Assembly: GCA_012797715.1 (NCBI GenBank)
Contig: JAAZOO010000199.1
Location: 1-6,593, forward strand
Origin: Geobacteraceae bacterium
Lineage (GTDB): Bacteria; Desulfobacterota; Desulfuromonadia; Geobacterales; Geobacteraceae
Length of the DNA: 6,593 nucleotides
Reading direction: 5' to 3'
The notes below the pieces were generated by a model that was given only the letters and a program-made list of their open reading frames with translations, had not been told where the DNA came from and made no database searches. The translations under genes and the position numbers were made by a program. Positions 1 through 5,403 of the stretch are shown here, piece by piece. Within the stretch, counting starts at the first letter, position 1. Every line of letters begins with the position of its first letter.

Positions 1-71
1 GGCTGTTCGAAACCGGAGGGGCTCGGAGCCTCCACCAGGGATGTGAGAAAACGGAACGATTCTTCGCGCAT
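1..71 (-). CDS. M42-family metallopeptidase (glutamyl aminopeptidase/endoglucanase-like), N-terminal fragment
   Basis: Only 23 codons are inside the window; the gene runs off the left edge. The start is an ATG whose first base is 71, preceded by a strong AAGGAG Shine-Dalgarno site (82-87) at 10 bases spacing. The peptide begins MREESFRFLTSLVEA and continues PSPSGFEQ. The LxxLxxxPSPSGxE pattern is the usual N-terminus of M42 (and related M20/M28) zinc aminopeptidases, in which this helix and the Ser-Gly turn precede the first metal-binding strand. Family members are cytoplasmic, often dodecameric peptidases that trim peptides after proteasome or protease action. The metal ligands lie outside the window, so the assignment rests on this N-terminal signature alone. 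It lies 124 bases downstream of miaB on the same strand and could be cotranscribed with it. Confidence 0.6.
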   Translation of the reverse strand, partial: MREESFRFLTSLVEAPSPSGFEQ

Positions 72-91
72 ACCTATAGTTCTCCTTGCGG

Positions 92-118
92 CAAGGGCGG
101 GTTCGCGGCCCGCCCTTG
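92..118 (-). terminator. Strong hairpin between miaB and the M42 peptidase gene
   Basis: A perfect 10-bp GC-rich stem (92-101 pairing with 109-118) closes a 7-base loop. It is in the gap between miaB's stop and the peptidase start. Read on the minus strand there is no U-tract after it. Instead the peptidase Shine-Dalgarno site begins four bases later. On the plus strand a mildly T-rich stretch follows, but no plus-strand gene ends here. It may be a weak or Rho-assisted terminator for miaB, an mRNA-stabilising processing structure, or an element influencing access to the downstream ribosome site. Confidence 0.45.
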
Positions 119-195
119 GGTTATTCTTCCTTTCTGTCCGTTACAGGGGGGTATTTCCCCGTACCCGGCCTGTTTCCTTCCTCAACCCGGAGCCG

Positions 196-1515
196 TCACA
201 AAAGCTCTCCAAGGAGAGAGTTTCTGAATGCGCGGACAATCCTGACCGAGACAATCCTCCCCATCAGTGCGGGGTCCGCTGCGAAGTTGACGATGCGGTT
301 GCCTCCGGTCCGGCCGAATATCTGCCCGGAACGCCTGCTCTCCCCTTCCACGAGCACCTCCTGGCAGGTCCCCACCAGGCTTTCGTTGCGCGCCAGGCTC
401 AGGCGATCCTGACACTTCTGGAGGCGGCTCAGCCGCTCCTCCTTTTCCCGCCGAGTGAGTCCGTCCGGGTATTTGGCCGCCGCCGTCTCCCGCCGAGCGG
501 AAAAGACGAAGGAGAACAGGTCCGCATACCCAACCTCCTCCATGAGGGAGAGTGTCTGGGAAAAATCATCTTCCGTCTCTCCCGGGAACCCCACAATCAT
601 GTCTCCCGTCACGGCGATATCCGGGCGGGCCTGCTTCAGTGCCGCAATCTTTTCCAGATACTCCCTGCGGGTGTAGCCGCGGTTCATCCGCTCCAGGATG
701 CGGTCGCTCCCCGACTGGGCAGGAAGGTGAATGTGTCCGCACAGCTTTTCCAGATCGGAAAAGCAGTCGATGAGCGATGATGACATATCCTTGGGATGGG
801 ACGTGGTGAAGCGGATGCGCTCGATGCCGTCGATCTCCGCAACGCTGCGCAGAAGGCCGGCAAAATCGGGCTCGCCGGGGCTCTTCAGGCCGTAGGAGTT
901 CACGTTCTGTCCCAACAGGGTCACTTCCCGGACGCCGGCTTCGGCCATCTCCCGGATATCCCGCAGAATCTCTGCGGAGCGGCGGCTCACCTCCCGCCCC
1001 CGCACATAGGGAACGATACAGTAGGAGCAGAAATTGTCGCACCCCTGCATCACGGTCACGAAGCGGGAGATGCCGCTCTGGGCGTCCCATCGTGGAAAAA
1101 GGTCGCGCCGCGTCTCCGAATCGAGGAAATCGTTGCGGGAAACGCGCTCGCCCCTCTCCGCGGCGCGCACCATCTCGGGCAGCAGGTGCAGGGAGTGCGT
1201 TCCGAAAACCAGATCCAGGTACGGAACCCGCTTGAAGAGGCGATCCCCCATCTGCTGGGCGATGCAGCCGCCCACGCCGAGGATCACCCGGCGGCCGCCC
1301 CGTTTCAGATCCTTGAGCCGTCCCAGTTCGCTGTAGACCTTCTGCTCGGCCTTGGCCCGGATGCAGCAGGTATTGAGGATAATCAGGTCGGCAGAAGACG
1401 GGCTGTCTGTGGGCTCGTACGCCAATTCCTTCAGGAGCGAGACCATCGTTTCGGAATCGTTGACGTTCATCTGGCAGCCGAATGTTTCTATATAGAGCTT
1501 TTTTGCGCTATTCAC
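196..1515 (-). CDS. miaB: tRNA-2-methylthio-N6-dimethylallyladenosine synthase MiaB
   Basis: Radical-SAM methylthiotransferase that converts i6A37 to ms2i6A37 in tRNAs reading U-starting codons, using two [4Fe-4S] clusters. Numbered from the upstream ATG at 1536, the N-terminal MTTase domain (about 14-130) has the three auxiliary-cluster cysteines C21 (ETFGCQMN), C57 (NTCCIR) and C91 (GGC). The radical-SAM motif is C166-C170-C173 (GCDNFCSYC), followed by IVPYVRGREVSR. LLGQNVNSYG, TTSHPKD, LPAQSGS and MIVGFPGET are typical of MiaB rather than RimO or MtaB. A TRAM RNA-binding domain occupies about 378-440. The 439-446 aa length is normal and I see no damage. I prefer GTG at 1515 as start: it has GAAGG at 7 bases spacing, and MNSAKKLYIETFG fits the family. 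The ATG at 1536 lies only a few bases from the predicted transcription start and has no ribosome site. Confidence 0.95.
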   Translation of the reverse strand: MNSAKKLYIETFGCQMNVNDSETMVSLLKELAYEPTDSPSSADLIILNTCCIRAKAEQKVYSELGRLKDLKRGGRRVILGVGGCIAQQMGDRLFKRVPYLDLVFGTHSLHLLPEMVRAAERGERVSRNDFLDSETRRDLFPRWDAQSGISRFVTVMQGCDNFCSYCIVPYVRGREVSRRSAEILRDIREMAEAGVREVTLLGQNVNSYGLKSPGEPDFAGLLRSVAEIDGIERIRFTTSHPKDMSSSLIDCFSDLEKLCGHIHLPAQSGSDRILERMNRGYTRREYLEKIAALKQARPDIAVTGDMIVGFPGETEDDFSQTLSLMEEVGYADLFSFVFSARRETAAAKYPDGLTRREKEERLSRLQKCQDRLSLARNESLVGTCQEVLVEGESRRSGQIFGRTGGNRIVNFAADPALMGRIVSVRIVRAFRNSLLGELL

Positions 1516-1545
1516 GGAAAGACCTTCAAGAACCATATTCCGGTG

Positions 1546-1575
1546 ATACTACGAAATTTTTCCGTTTCGAGTCAA
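1546..1575 (-). promoter_or_regulatory. Sigma70-type promoter of miaB
   Basis: On the minus strand, TTGACT (1570-1575) is followed after 18 bases by TAGTAT (1546-1551). Five of six bases match the -35 consensus and four of six the -10. The predicted transcription start is near 1537-1540. That leaves almost no leader before the ATG at 1536, but about 23 bases before the GTG at 1515, which has a Shine-Dalgarno site at 1523-1527. The promoter suggests miaB is transcribed on its own and not with senB upstream. Confidence 0.6.
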
Positions 1576-1643
1576 CAGGTTTCACGATGGGAAGGATTCA
1601 CGGAAGCGCACCCTCACCGAAATAAAACAGGGGTTTGCATGCC

Positions 1644-1787
1644 TCATGGGACTTCAATCAGAGGATTTGACGGGATAGGCGGCAAGTTACAGCGCATTCG
1701 TTCCACGTCACCCATACGCTGGTTGATTTTCAGCATGCCCGGGCGGAGGACAGCCGCAACGGGCTTCCCCCGGGCGCCCCCCATCAT
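1644..1787 (-). CDS. Possible 47-aa small protein downstream of senB
   Basis: A small open frame starts with tandem ATGs 7 bases after the senB stop codon. An AGGG overlapping that stop (1793-1796) gives Shine-Dalgarno spacing of 5 bases to the first ATG and 8 to the second. The product begins MMGGARGKPVAAVLRPG and ends SNPLIEVP. It has no signal peptide, membrane segment or motif that I recognise. The first half uses GC-ending codons like the neighbouring genes; the second half does so less. The hairpin at 1737-1775 would lie inside it. The position suggests translational coupling to senB, but without homologues it may be a chance frame. Confidence 0.28.
   Translation of the reverse strand: MMGGARGKPVAAVLRPGMLKINQRMGDVERMRCNLPPIPSNPLIEVP
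1737..1775 (-). terminator. Structured hairpin after senB
   Basis: GCCCGGG and CCCGGGC (1737-1743 and 1769-1775) pair around a 25-base loop. The loop can itself pair AGCC with GGCT, giving a stable two-tier GC-rich stem 20-60 bases after the senB stop. No U-tract follows on the minus strand, so it is not a canonical intrinsic terminator. It may slow polymerase or protect the mRNA 3' end. It overlaps the possible 47-aa frame, so at most one of these interpretations is likely to be the main function. Confidence 0.3.
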
Positions 1788-1794
1788 CTTCACC

Positions 1795-2748
1795 CTACGC
1801 ACATGCCCGCTCAAGAAGATTCTTCAGGCTTTCCCTCTCCAAAACCGGATCGAATTTATATGATTCGCGCCGGCATCGTTCGGCCAAATCATCGTAGAAT
1901 CCCGGATCCGTTTCAGCCCGCAGGAGGAGTTCGGCCAGACGCCGGGTGTCCCCCACGGGGAAGAGACCTGGATAGTCGGCACCCAGCAGCCCCCGCATGC
2001 ACGCCATGTGGGTGGCGATAACGGGAACGCCGGAGACGACCGCCTCGGACACTACGTTGGCGCCCCCCTCGAACAGGGACGAGACGACCAGCAGCCGGCT
2101 CTTCAGGAGGATCTCGGCGGTACCCTTCGCGGACTTCTCACCGAGCCAGCGGAAACGGGGGTTCTCCGCCATTTCACGTTCCGCCTCTTCCCCAAGCGCA
2201 TCCGACAGCGCCTTCCCCACCAGGGAAATCCGTATCTTCGATTCCCGGGGAAGCAGGCGGGCCGCGTGGGCGGCCCGCAGCGGATCCTTCACCTGGCGCA
2301 GATGGGCGATCACGCAGACATCGAAATGTTCCGTTTCCCTGACGGGATGTGCCCCAGGCGGAACAGACGACTGAAAGATAACCATCGTCTTTCCCCGAAC
2401 ATCCGGGGGCACATCATCAAGGGCCAAAGGGTGCAGCACGACCAGTTGGTCGGCATGGTGCAGAACGAATACGGCCGAGGGATCATCCTTCAGGTCCCGG
2501 TAGAGGTCCGTTCCGGTCAGACAGATGACGATGCGCGGAGCAGCCCCCGAATTCACGGCGTTCCGAATCGCCTCCCTGTTTTTGTAGGCGTTGAATGCCA
2601 CAAGGAGGTCGCACGGTTCGCCGGCCGATTCCGGACCTGTCACGACACGGTGTCCCAGGTCTTCGAAAAACGAGCGCCAGCGCTCACTGGTTACGGCGTT
2701 GCCGTTGCGGACGTTGAACCGATTCGGGGAAAGCAAGCGGATAATCAT
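1795..2748 (-). CDS. senB: SenB-family selenosugar synthase (TIGR04348 GT-B glycosyltransferase)
   Basis: Glycosyltransferase-like protein of the family whose characterised member SenB joins selenophosphate to a UDP-sugar, making the selenosugar used for selenoneine. With ATG at 2748 it has 317 residues, the usual size. Landmarks are NGNAVTSERW (15-24), CLTGTDLYRDL (76-86), a VVLHP strand, HLRQVKDPLRAA (149-160), NPRFRWLGE (196-204), FEGGANVVSEA (226-236), PVIAT, and YPGLFPVGDTRRLAELL (259-275). The EGGANVVSEA segment is the nucleotide-sugar-binding motif of GT4-like enzymes, and the whole pattern is diagnostic for this family. AGAGGT 9 bases upstream favours this start; the ATG at 2769 has no ribosome site. 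No senA (ergothioneine/selenoneine synthase-like) or selD/senC gene is in view. Substrate and pathway are therefore inferred from the family. Confidence 0.82.
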   Translation of the reverse strand: MIIRLLSPNRFNVRNGNAVTSERWRSFFEDLGHRVVTGPESAGEPCDLLVAFNAYKNREAIRNAVNSGAAPRIVICLTGTDLYRDLKDDPSAVFVLHHADQLVVLHPLALDDVPPDVRGKTMVIFQSSVPPGAHPVRETEHFDVCVIAHLRQVKDPLRAAHAARLLPRESKIRISLVGKALSDALGEEAEREMAENPRFRWLGEKSAKGTAEILLKSRLLVVSSLFEGGANVVSEAVVSGVPVIATHMACMRGLLGADYPGLFPVGDTRRLAELLLRAETDPGFYDDLAERCRRESYKFDPVLERESLKNLLERACA

Positions 2749-2829
2749 GCCGGTAAAACCTCTGTTCATGGAGTTTCATGGCGGTGGCAACAGTTCGCTC
2801 CTGGCCGGTTCACGCCTTCGGAATGAGAG

Positions 2830-2858
2830 ATCCTACGTTTTTTGCCCCATACGTTCAA
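2830..2858 (-). promoter_or_regulatory. Predicted promoter of senB
   Basis: On the minus strand TTGAAC (2853-2858) and TAGGAT (2830-2835) are separated by exactly 17 bases. Transcription would start near 2823 and leave a leader of roughly 75 bases before the ATG at 2748. This is the best sigma70 match in the divergent region on this strand. Confidence 0.5.
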
Positions 2859-2922
2859 TGGGGGAATCCAGGGGACACTCTGTAACACGCTACCTGACCA
2901 TGGAAAACCATATCCATGCCCT

Positions 2923-2948
2923 CCGCCAGACGGCCCTATCCCTGGCGG
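2923..2948. promoter_or_regulatory. Inverted repeat in the senB-cinA divergent control region
   Basis: CCGCCAG (2923-2929) and CTGGCGG (2942-2948) form a perfect 7-bp inverted repeat with a 12-base spacer. It lies between the two divergent promoters, upstream of both. A second, shorter pair CATGG/CCATG sits at 2899-2903 and 2914-2918. Either could be an operator for a dimeric regulator. I see no regulator gene in the window and cannot name a binding protein. The remaining sequence of the roughly 290-base gap has no convincing gene. Confidence 0.25.
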
Positions 2949-2992
2949 CAACCGATCCCGACGAACGATTATACGCGGCCCCGCAAGGCGTG

Positions 2993-2998
2993 TATACT
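2993..2998 (+). promoter_or_regulatory. Probable -10 element of cinA
   Basis: TATACT at 2993-2998 is a near-consensus -10 hexamer. No good -35 is found 16-18 bases upstream, so an activator or another sigma factor may be involved. The expected start near 3005 gives a leader of about 37 bases before the ATG at 3042. It would make the in-frame ATG at 3006 essentially leaderless. Confidence 0.4.
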
Positions 2999-3041
2999 TA
3001 CCCCCATGAGGGGCGATCACGGTGTCGGAAAGGAGCAGTCC

Positions 3042-3875
3042 ATGCACGAACCGGTTACGGTGGAAATCTTCATCATCGGCAATGAAATCCTCAACGGAGA
3101 GATCCAGGATACGAACAGCCATTGGCTGTGCAGGGAAATTACCGGCATGGGCGGGCTCGTGGTCCGGCAGACGGCGCTGCGCGACGATCTGGACGACATT
3201 GCGGCGGCGCTGCGCGCTGCGCTGGAGCGGGGGAGCAGGGTCATCATCACCTCGGGCGGCCTTGGTCCCACCGCCGACGATCTGACCCTGGCCGCGGTCG
3301 CCCGGAGCGTCGGCCGGGAACTTCGCCTCAATGAGCAGGCGCGCGACATGATCCGGGAGAGCTATGACGCGCTGTACGAAAAGGGAATTCTCGATCAGGG
3401 CGGCCTGACCCCGGCACGGGAGAAAATGGCCTGGCTCCCCGAAGGGACGATACCCCTCTACAACACCGTCGGCACGGCCCCTTGCTCGTTGCTGCACGCC
3501 GGCGACACCGCCGTCATCTGCCTGCCCGGAATACCCAAGGAGCTGCGGGGGATATTCAACAGCTCGCTGCAGCCGTTCCTGCAGGAAACCTTCCGCGGCG
3601 GTAGCGCCGTCATGCGGACCATGACCGTGTACTGCAACGACGAGTCCATACTGGAACCGGTTCTCAGCACCGTGGCACCCGCCCATCCCGGGGTGTACAT
3701 CAAGCTCCTTGCGACCATGCCCGGAGAAACGCCGCAACTGGACATAACCCTCACCGCTGTGGGCGAGGACAGGACCTGGCTGGAAACGCTGATTGAAGCG
3801 GCGTTACGCGACCTTACGGAGGGGATTGCCTCCCTCGGATTCGTCTGCCGGGAAAAGAAACCCTCGAACTCTTAA
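3042..3875 (+). CDS. cinA: CinA N-terminal-domain protein (competence/damage-inducible protein A, molybdopterin-binding-like)
   Basis: COG1058-type protein. In characterised CinA this part carries ADP-ribose pyrophosphatase activity in pyridine-nucleotide recycling, while a C-terminal domain deamidates NMN. The ATG at 3042 is preceded by AAAGGAG (3029-3035) at 6 bases and is a better start than in-frame ATGs further up. The 277-aa product has a MoaB/Mog-like fold (about 6-173) with GNEILNGEIQDTN (13-25), TSGGLGPTADDLT (70-82), NTVGTAP (141-147) and LPGIPKEL (161-168). A KH-like middle domain follows to about 255. Full-length CinA has about 410 residues; here translation stops exactly at the linker to the amidase domain. 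Stand-alone N-terminal proteins are common. However, the last 16 residues (GIASLGFVCREKKPSNS region) look unlike the usual linker, and the following DNA may hold remnants of the missing domain, so this could be a truncated CinA. An IS begins 61 bases after the stop. Confidence 0.85.
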   Translation: MHEPVTVEIFIIGNEILNGEIQDTNSHWLCREITGMGGLVVRQTALRDDLDDIAAALRAALERGSRVIITSGGLGPTADDLTLAAVARSVGRELRLNEQARDMIRESYDALYEKGILDQGGLTPAREKMAWLPEGTIPLYNTVGTAPCSLLHAGDTAVICLPGIPKELRGIFNSSLQPFLQETFRGGSAVMRTMTVYCNDESILEPVLSTVAPAHPGVYIKLLATMPGETPQLDITLTAVGEDRTWLETLIEAALRDLTEGIASLGFVCREKKPSNS

Positions 3876-3936
3876 CTTCCTGTCCTGCGGAAACCAGCAA
3901 CTTCACCCTTTGCCATCCTTCGCGAAACCATATCTG
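3819..3936 (+). pseudogene. Possible frameshifted remnant of the CinA C-terminal (NMN amidase) domain
   Basis: After codon 261 of cinA, a one-base gain in the G-run at 3821-3824 would read G-D-C-L and, further on, GKETLELL. That resembles the linker plus first helix (ETLEEVVGxLL) that opens the CinA_C domain. Past 3880 the frame would need several more single-base corrections at short homopolymers to read LRKQQLTLAIAE, close to the family's LTLAxAES segment. The match then ends at the inverted repeat of the insertion sequence. Corrections chosen by eye can create spurious similarity, so this is tentative. Confidence 0.3.
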
Positions 3937-3952
3937 ATGGTATCGCAAAATC
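3937..3952 (+). repeat. Left terminal inverted repeat of the IS
   Basis: ATGGTATCGCAAAATC matches, in inverted orientation, the right end of the element with three mismatches. It begins 14 bases before the end of the transposase reading frame and 61 bases after the cinA stop. Confidence 0.6.
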
Positions 3953-3965
3953 GAATTATGCCGCT

Positions 3966-5184
3966 TCAGGCTTGAACGCACCAACTCGGCAGTTGGTCTT
4001 CCAGTGCCTGCCTGAGATAGCGCAACAGGGCACAGAGACGCTCTTTGACAGACCACATAATTGTACGTATGGCTGAACCATCTCCATGATTACCGGCATA
4101 CCGGCATCTTTTCCGGATTCGGAACGCAGCTGACCGCAGGATGTTCAGGCCGGTTGCTTTCAAGGTTGCCGCGACCCTGACCTGCGTCATTCCCCTGACC
4201 CGGAGACGCTTGATGCCCGTCAACCGGTCCAAGTCGGACATGGTTCCTTCGATACCAGCCCGATGGCGATAGGTTTCCCGGAATGCCGCGGTCTTCTCCT
4301 TTACCCGTCGCCTGGCGAGCCGAAGGGCCTTAGCGTCGTAACTGATGGTTGCGCTCTGCTTGACCCGTTGTACCGGACAGTCGGATTGCCGATGGCACAA
4401 GTCACAGGTTGCCTTGTCGAAGTGAACGATCTTACCGCCACTCTTGCCGGTCTTGGTGCGTTGCGGAGCTTGACCCATGGGGCAGGAGAGCATCTCGTCG
4501 GATTCGGAGTAAAGGAAGTCGGCGAGACTGATGGCGTGCGATTGCTCGCCCATGGCGGGGGAAACAACCTCTACCCCGAGCTTTCCGGCTTTTTCCACAT
4601 TCTCATCCCCGCCGTACAGGGAATCGGCCTGAAGCTCCGTGGGAGAAAGTTCCCGAGCCTCCACCTCCTCAATAGCGGCAAGCAGGGCCTGGGCATCGCT
4701 TTCGTGGGCGGCTTTCACGGTAACGTGGGTAATCAGGTCCGGCAGGCTCTTGTCGGGGGAATAGGTCTCCATGGCCTGCATCTGATACCCCTTCCCCTTG
4801 TGGCCGCTATAGCCGGCATCGGGGTCCGAAGGGCTTTGAAGGGAACTGGACGGAACATCCTTGTTCGGCTTGATGGTGACCGTTGTCCCGTCAGCAGCGT
4901 TCTCAACCACGCACTGCTCAACGAGCAGGCGAACCAGAAGCTGATAGCTCGTCATGGCAACGACGGCCTCATGACCTTTGAACCGCTCGACCAGAAGAAA
5001 GCAGTCGGAGCCTACCTCCTGGAGCTTCAGGGATGATTCACTCGGCTTTACCGCGAACTGGCCGTCGTTTCTTTCGTCATACCGGACCGCTACCCCACCG
5101 AGGGATTGGTAGAGCTCGTTGTGGTGCCGTTTCAGGTTGACCAGGCAATCGCTTCGGTCCCAGATGCTCGAAGGGGTTGAACAT
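3966..5184 (-). pseudogene. IS1182-like DDE transposase, inactivated by internal deletion and frameshift
   Basis: Two pieces of one transposase are visible. The ATG at 5184 opens MFNPFEHLGPKRL, the conserved N-terminus of these transposases. At about 5146 the frame jumps by one base into LVNLKRHHNELYQSL, which continues for 392 codons to the stop at 3966. The later part has VKPSESSLKLQEV, FLLVERFKGHEAV, SPSDPDAGYSGHKGKGYQ, the second catalytic Asp in LQADSLYGGDENV, four cysteines of a probable zinc site (CPMG, CDLC and CP), and the catalytic Glu in RHRAGIEGTMSDL. The stretch that normally lies between the pieces, roughly 150 residues with the DUF772-type domain and the first Asp (DSTH-like), is missing. 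The protein cannot be catalytic. The large C-terminal frame has its first ATG at 4955, which may be mis-annotated as a complete gene. Confidence 0.8.
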
Positions 5185-5331
5185 GTCGTACTGTTTGTGG
5201 TCTTTGACGTGAATCACGAAAACTCCGGATAACCTGTTGATTTGATTGGGTTATCTTGCCACAAAACCAGTGCCGGGCACAGTAAAATCTGCAACTTTGA
5301 TTAATTATTTCGGCATGTTAGCCCTGTGCCA

Positions 5332-5347
5332 GCTTTTGCGAGGCCAT
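5332..5347 (-). repeat. Right terminal inverted repeat of the IS
   Basis: The reverse complement reads ATGGCCTCGCAAAAGC and pairs with 3937-3952, with three mismatches at the two bases after ATGG and one near the inner end. It lies upstream of the transposase start, as expected for the promoter-side end. Confidence 0.6.
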
Positions 5348-5360
5348 TAAAGTTGGTTTT

Positions 5361-5387
5361 CACAAACGGCGGTTCCGGAAAGCGCCG
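5361..5387 (-). terminator. Weak intrinsic terminator after the deaminase gene
   Basis: On the minus strand, 17 bases after the deaminase stop, CGGCG (5387-5383) pairs with CGCCG (5371-5367) around an 11-base loop that contains a TTCCGGAA palindrome. It is followed by TTTGTG. The stem is short and the U-run brief, so efficiency is doubtful. The IS right end begins about 14 bases further on. Confidence 0.35.
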
Positions 5388-5403
5388 CGGCTAGGCGTCA
5401 TCA

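Larger units (their letters stand above)
3937..5347 (-). mobile_element. IS1182-like insertion sequence, internally deleted
   Basis: A 1.4-kb element bounded by imperfect terminal inverted repeats: 3937-3952 and the reverse complement of 5332-5347, which agree at 13 of 16 positions and share ATGG and TCGCAAAA. One transposase gene on the minus strand fills nearly all of it. About 150 bases of non-coding DNA lie between the right repeat and the transposase start, including an inverted repeat GATAACC/GGTTATC (5228-5234, 5249-5255). No direct target duplication is visible next to the ends as placed. The ends may be off by a few bases, or one flank may have been rearranged. The transposase is non-functional, so the element can move only in trans. 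Confidence 0.7.

Noticed and set aside
43..780. Plus-strand open frame of 245 codons opposite miaB
   Set aside because: It lies antisense to miaB, whose cysteine motifs and family pattern are unambiguous; its product has no recognisable feature.
796..1863. Plus-strand open frame of 355 codons
   Set aside because: Mirror frame of the miaB start, the gap and the senB end; GC-rich coding DNA commonly leaves such frames open.
2008..2826. Plus-strand open frame of 272 codons opposite senB
   Set aside because: Antisense to a clear SenB-family protein, with no ribosome site and no motif.
2900..3085. Open frame MENHIHALRQTALSLAA in the senB-cinA gap
   Set aside because: No Shine-Dalgarno site, and it overlaps the inverted repeat, the cinA -10 and the start of cinA in another frame.
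2766..3737. Minus-strand open frame of 323 codons opposite cinA
   Set aside because: The opposite strand encodes conserved CinA motifs; this frame is low-complexity Gly/Arg/His-rich and has no family resemblance.
3937..3965. Apparent continuation of CinA_C similarity (GGLIA-like) beyond 3936
   Set aside because: These bases belong to the IS inverted repeat, so the resemblance is coincidental.
4263..5036. Plus-strand open frame of 257 codons inside the IS
   Set aside because: Antisense to the transposase, whose catalytic motifs are evident on the minus strand.
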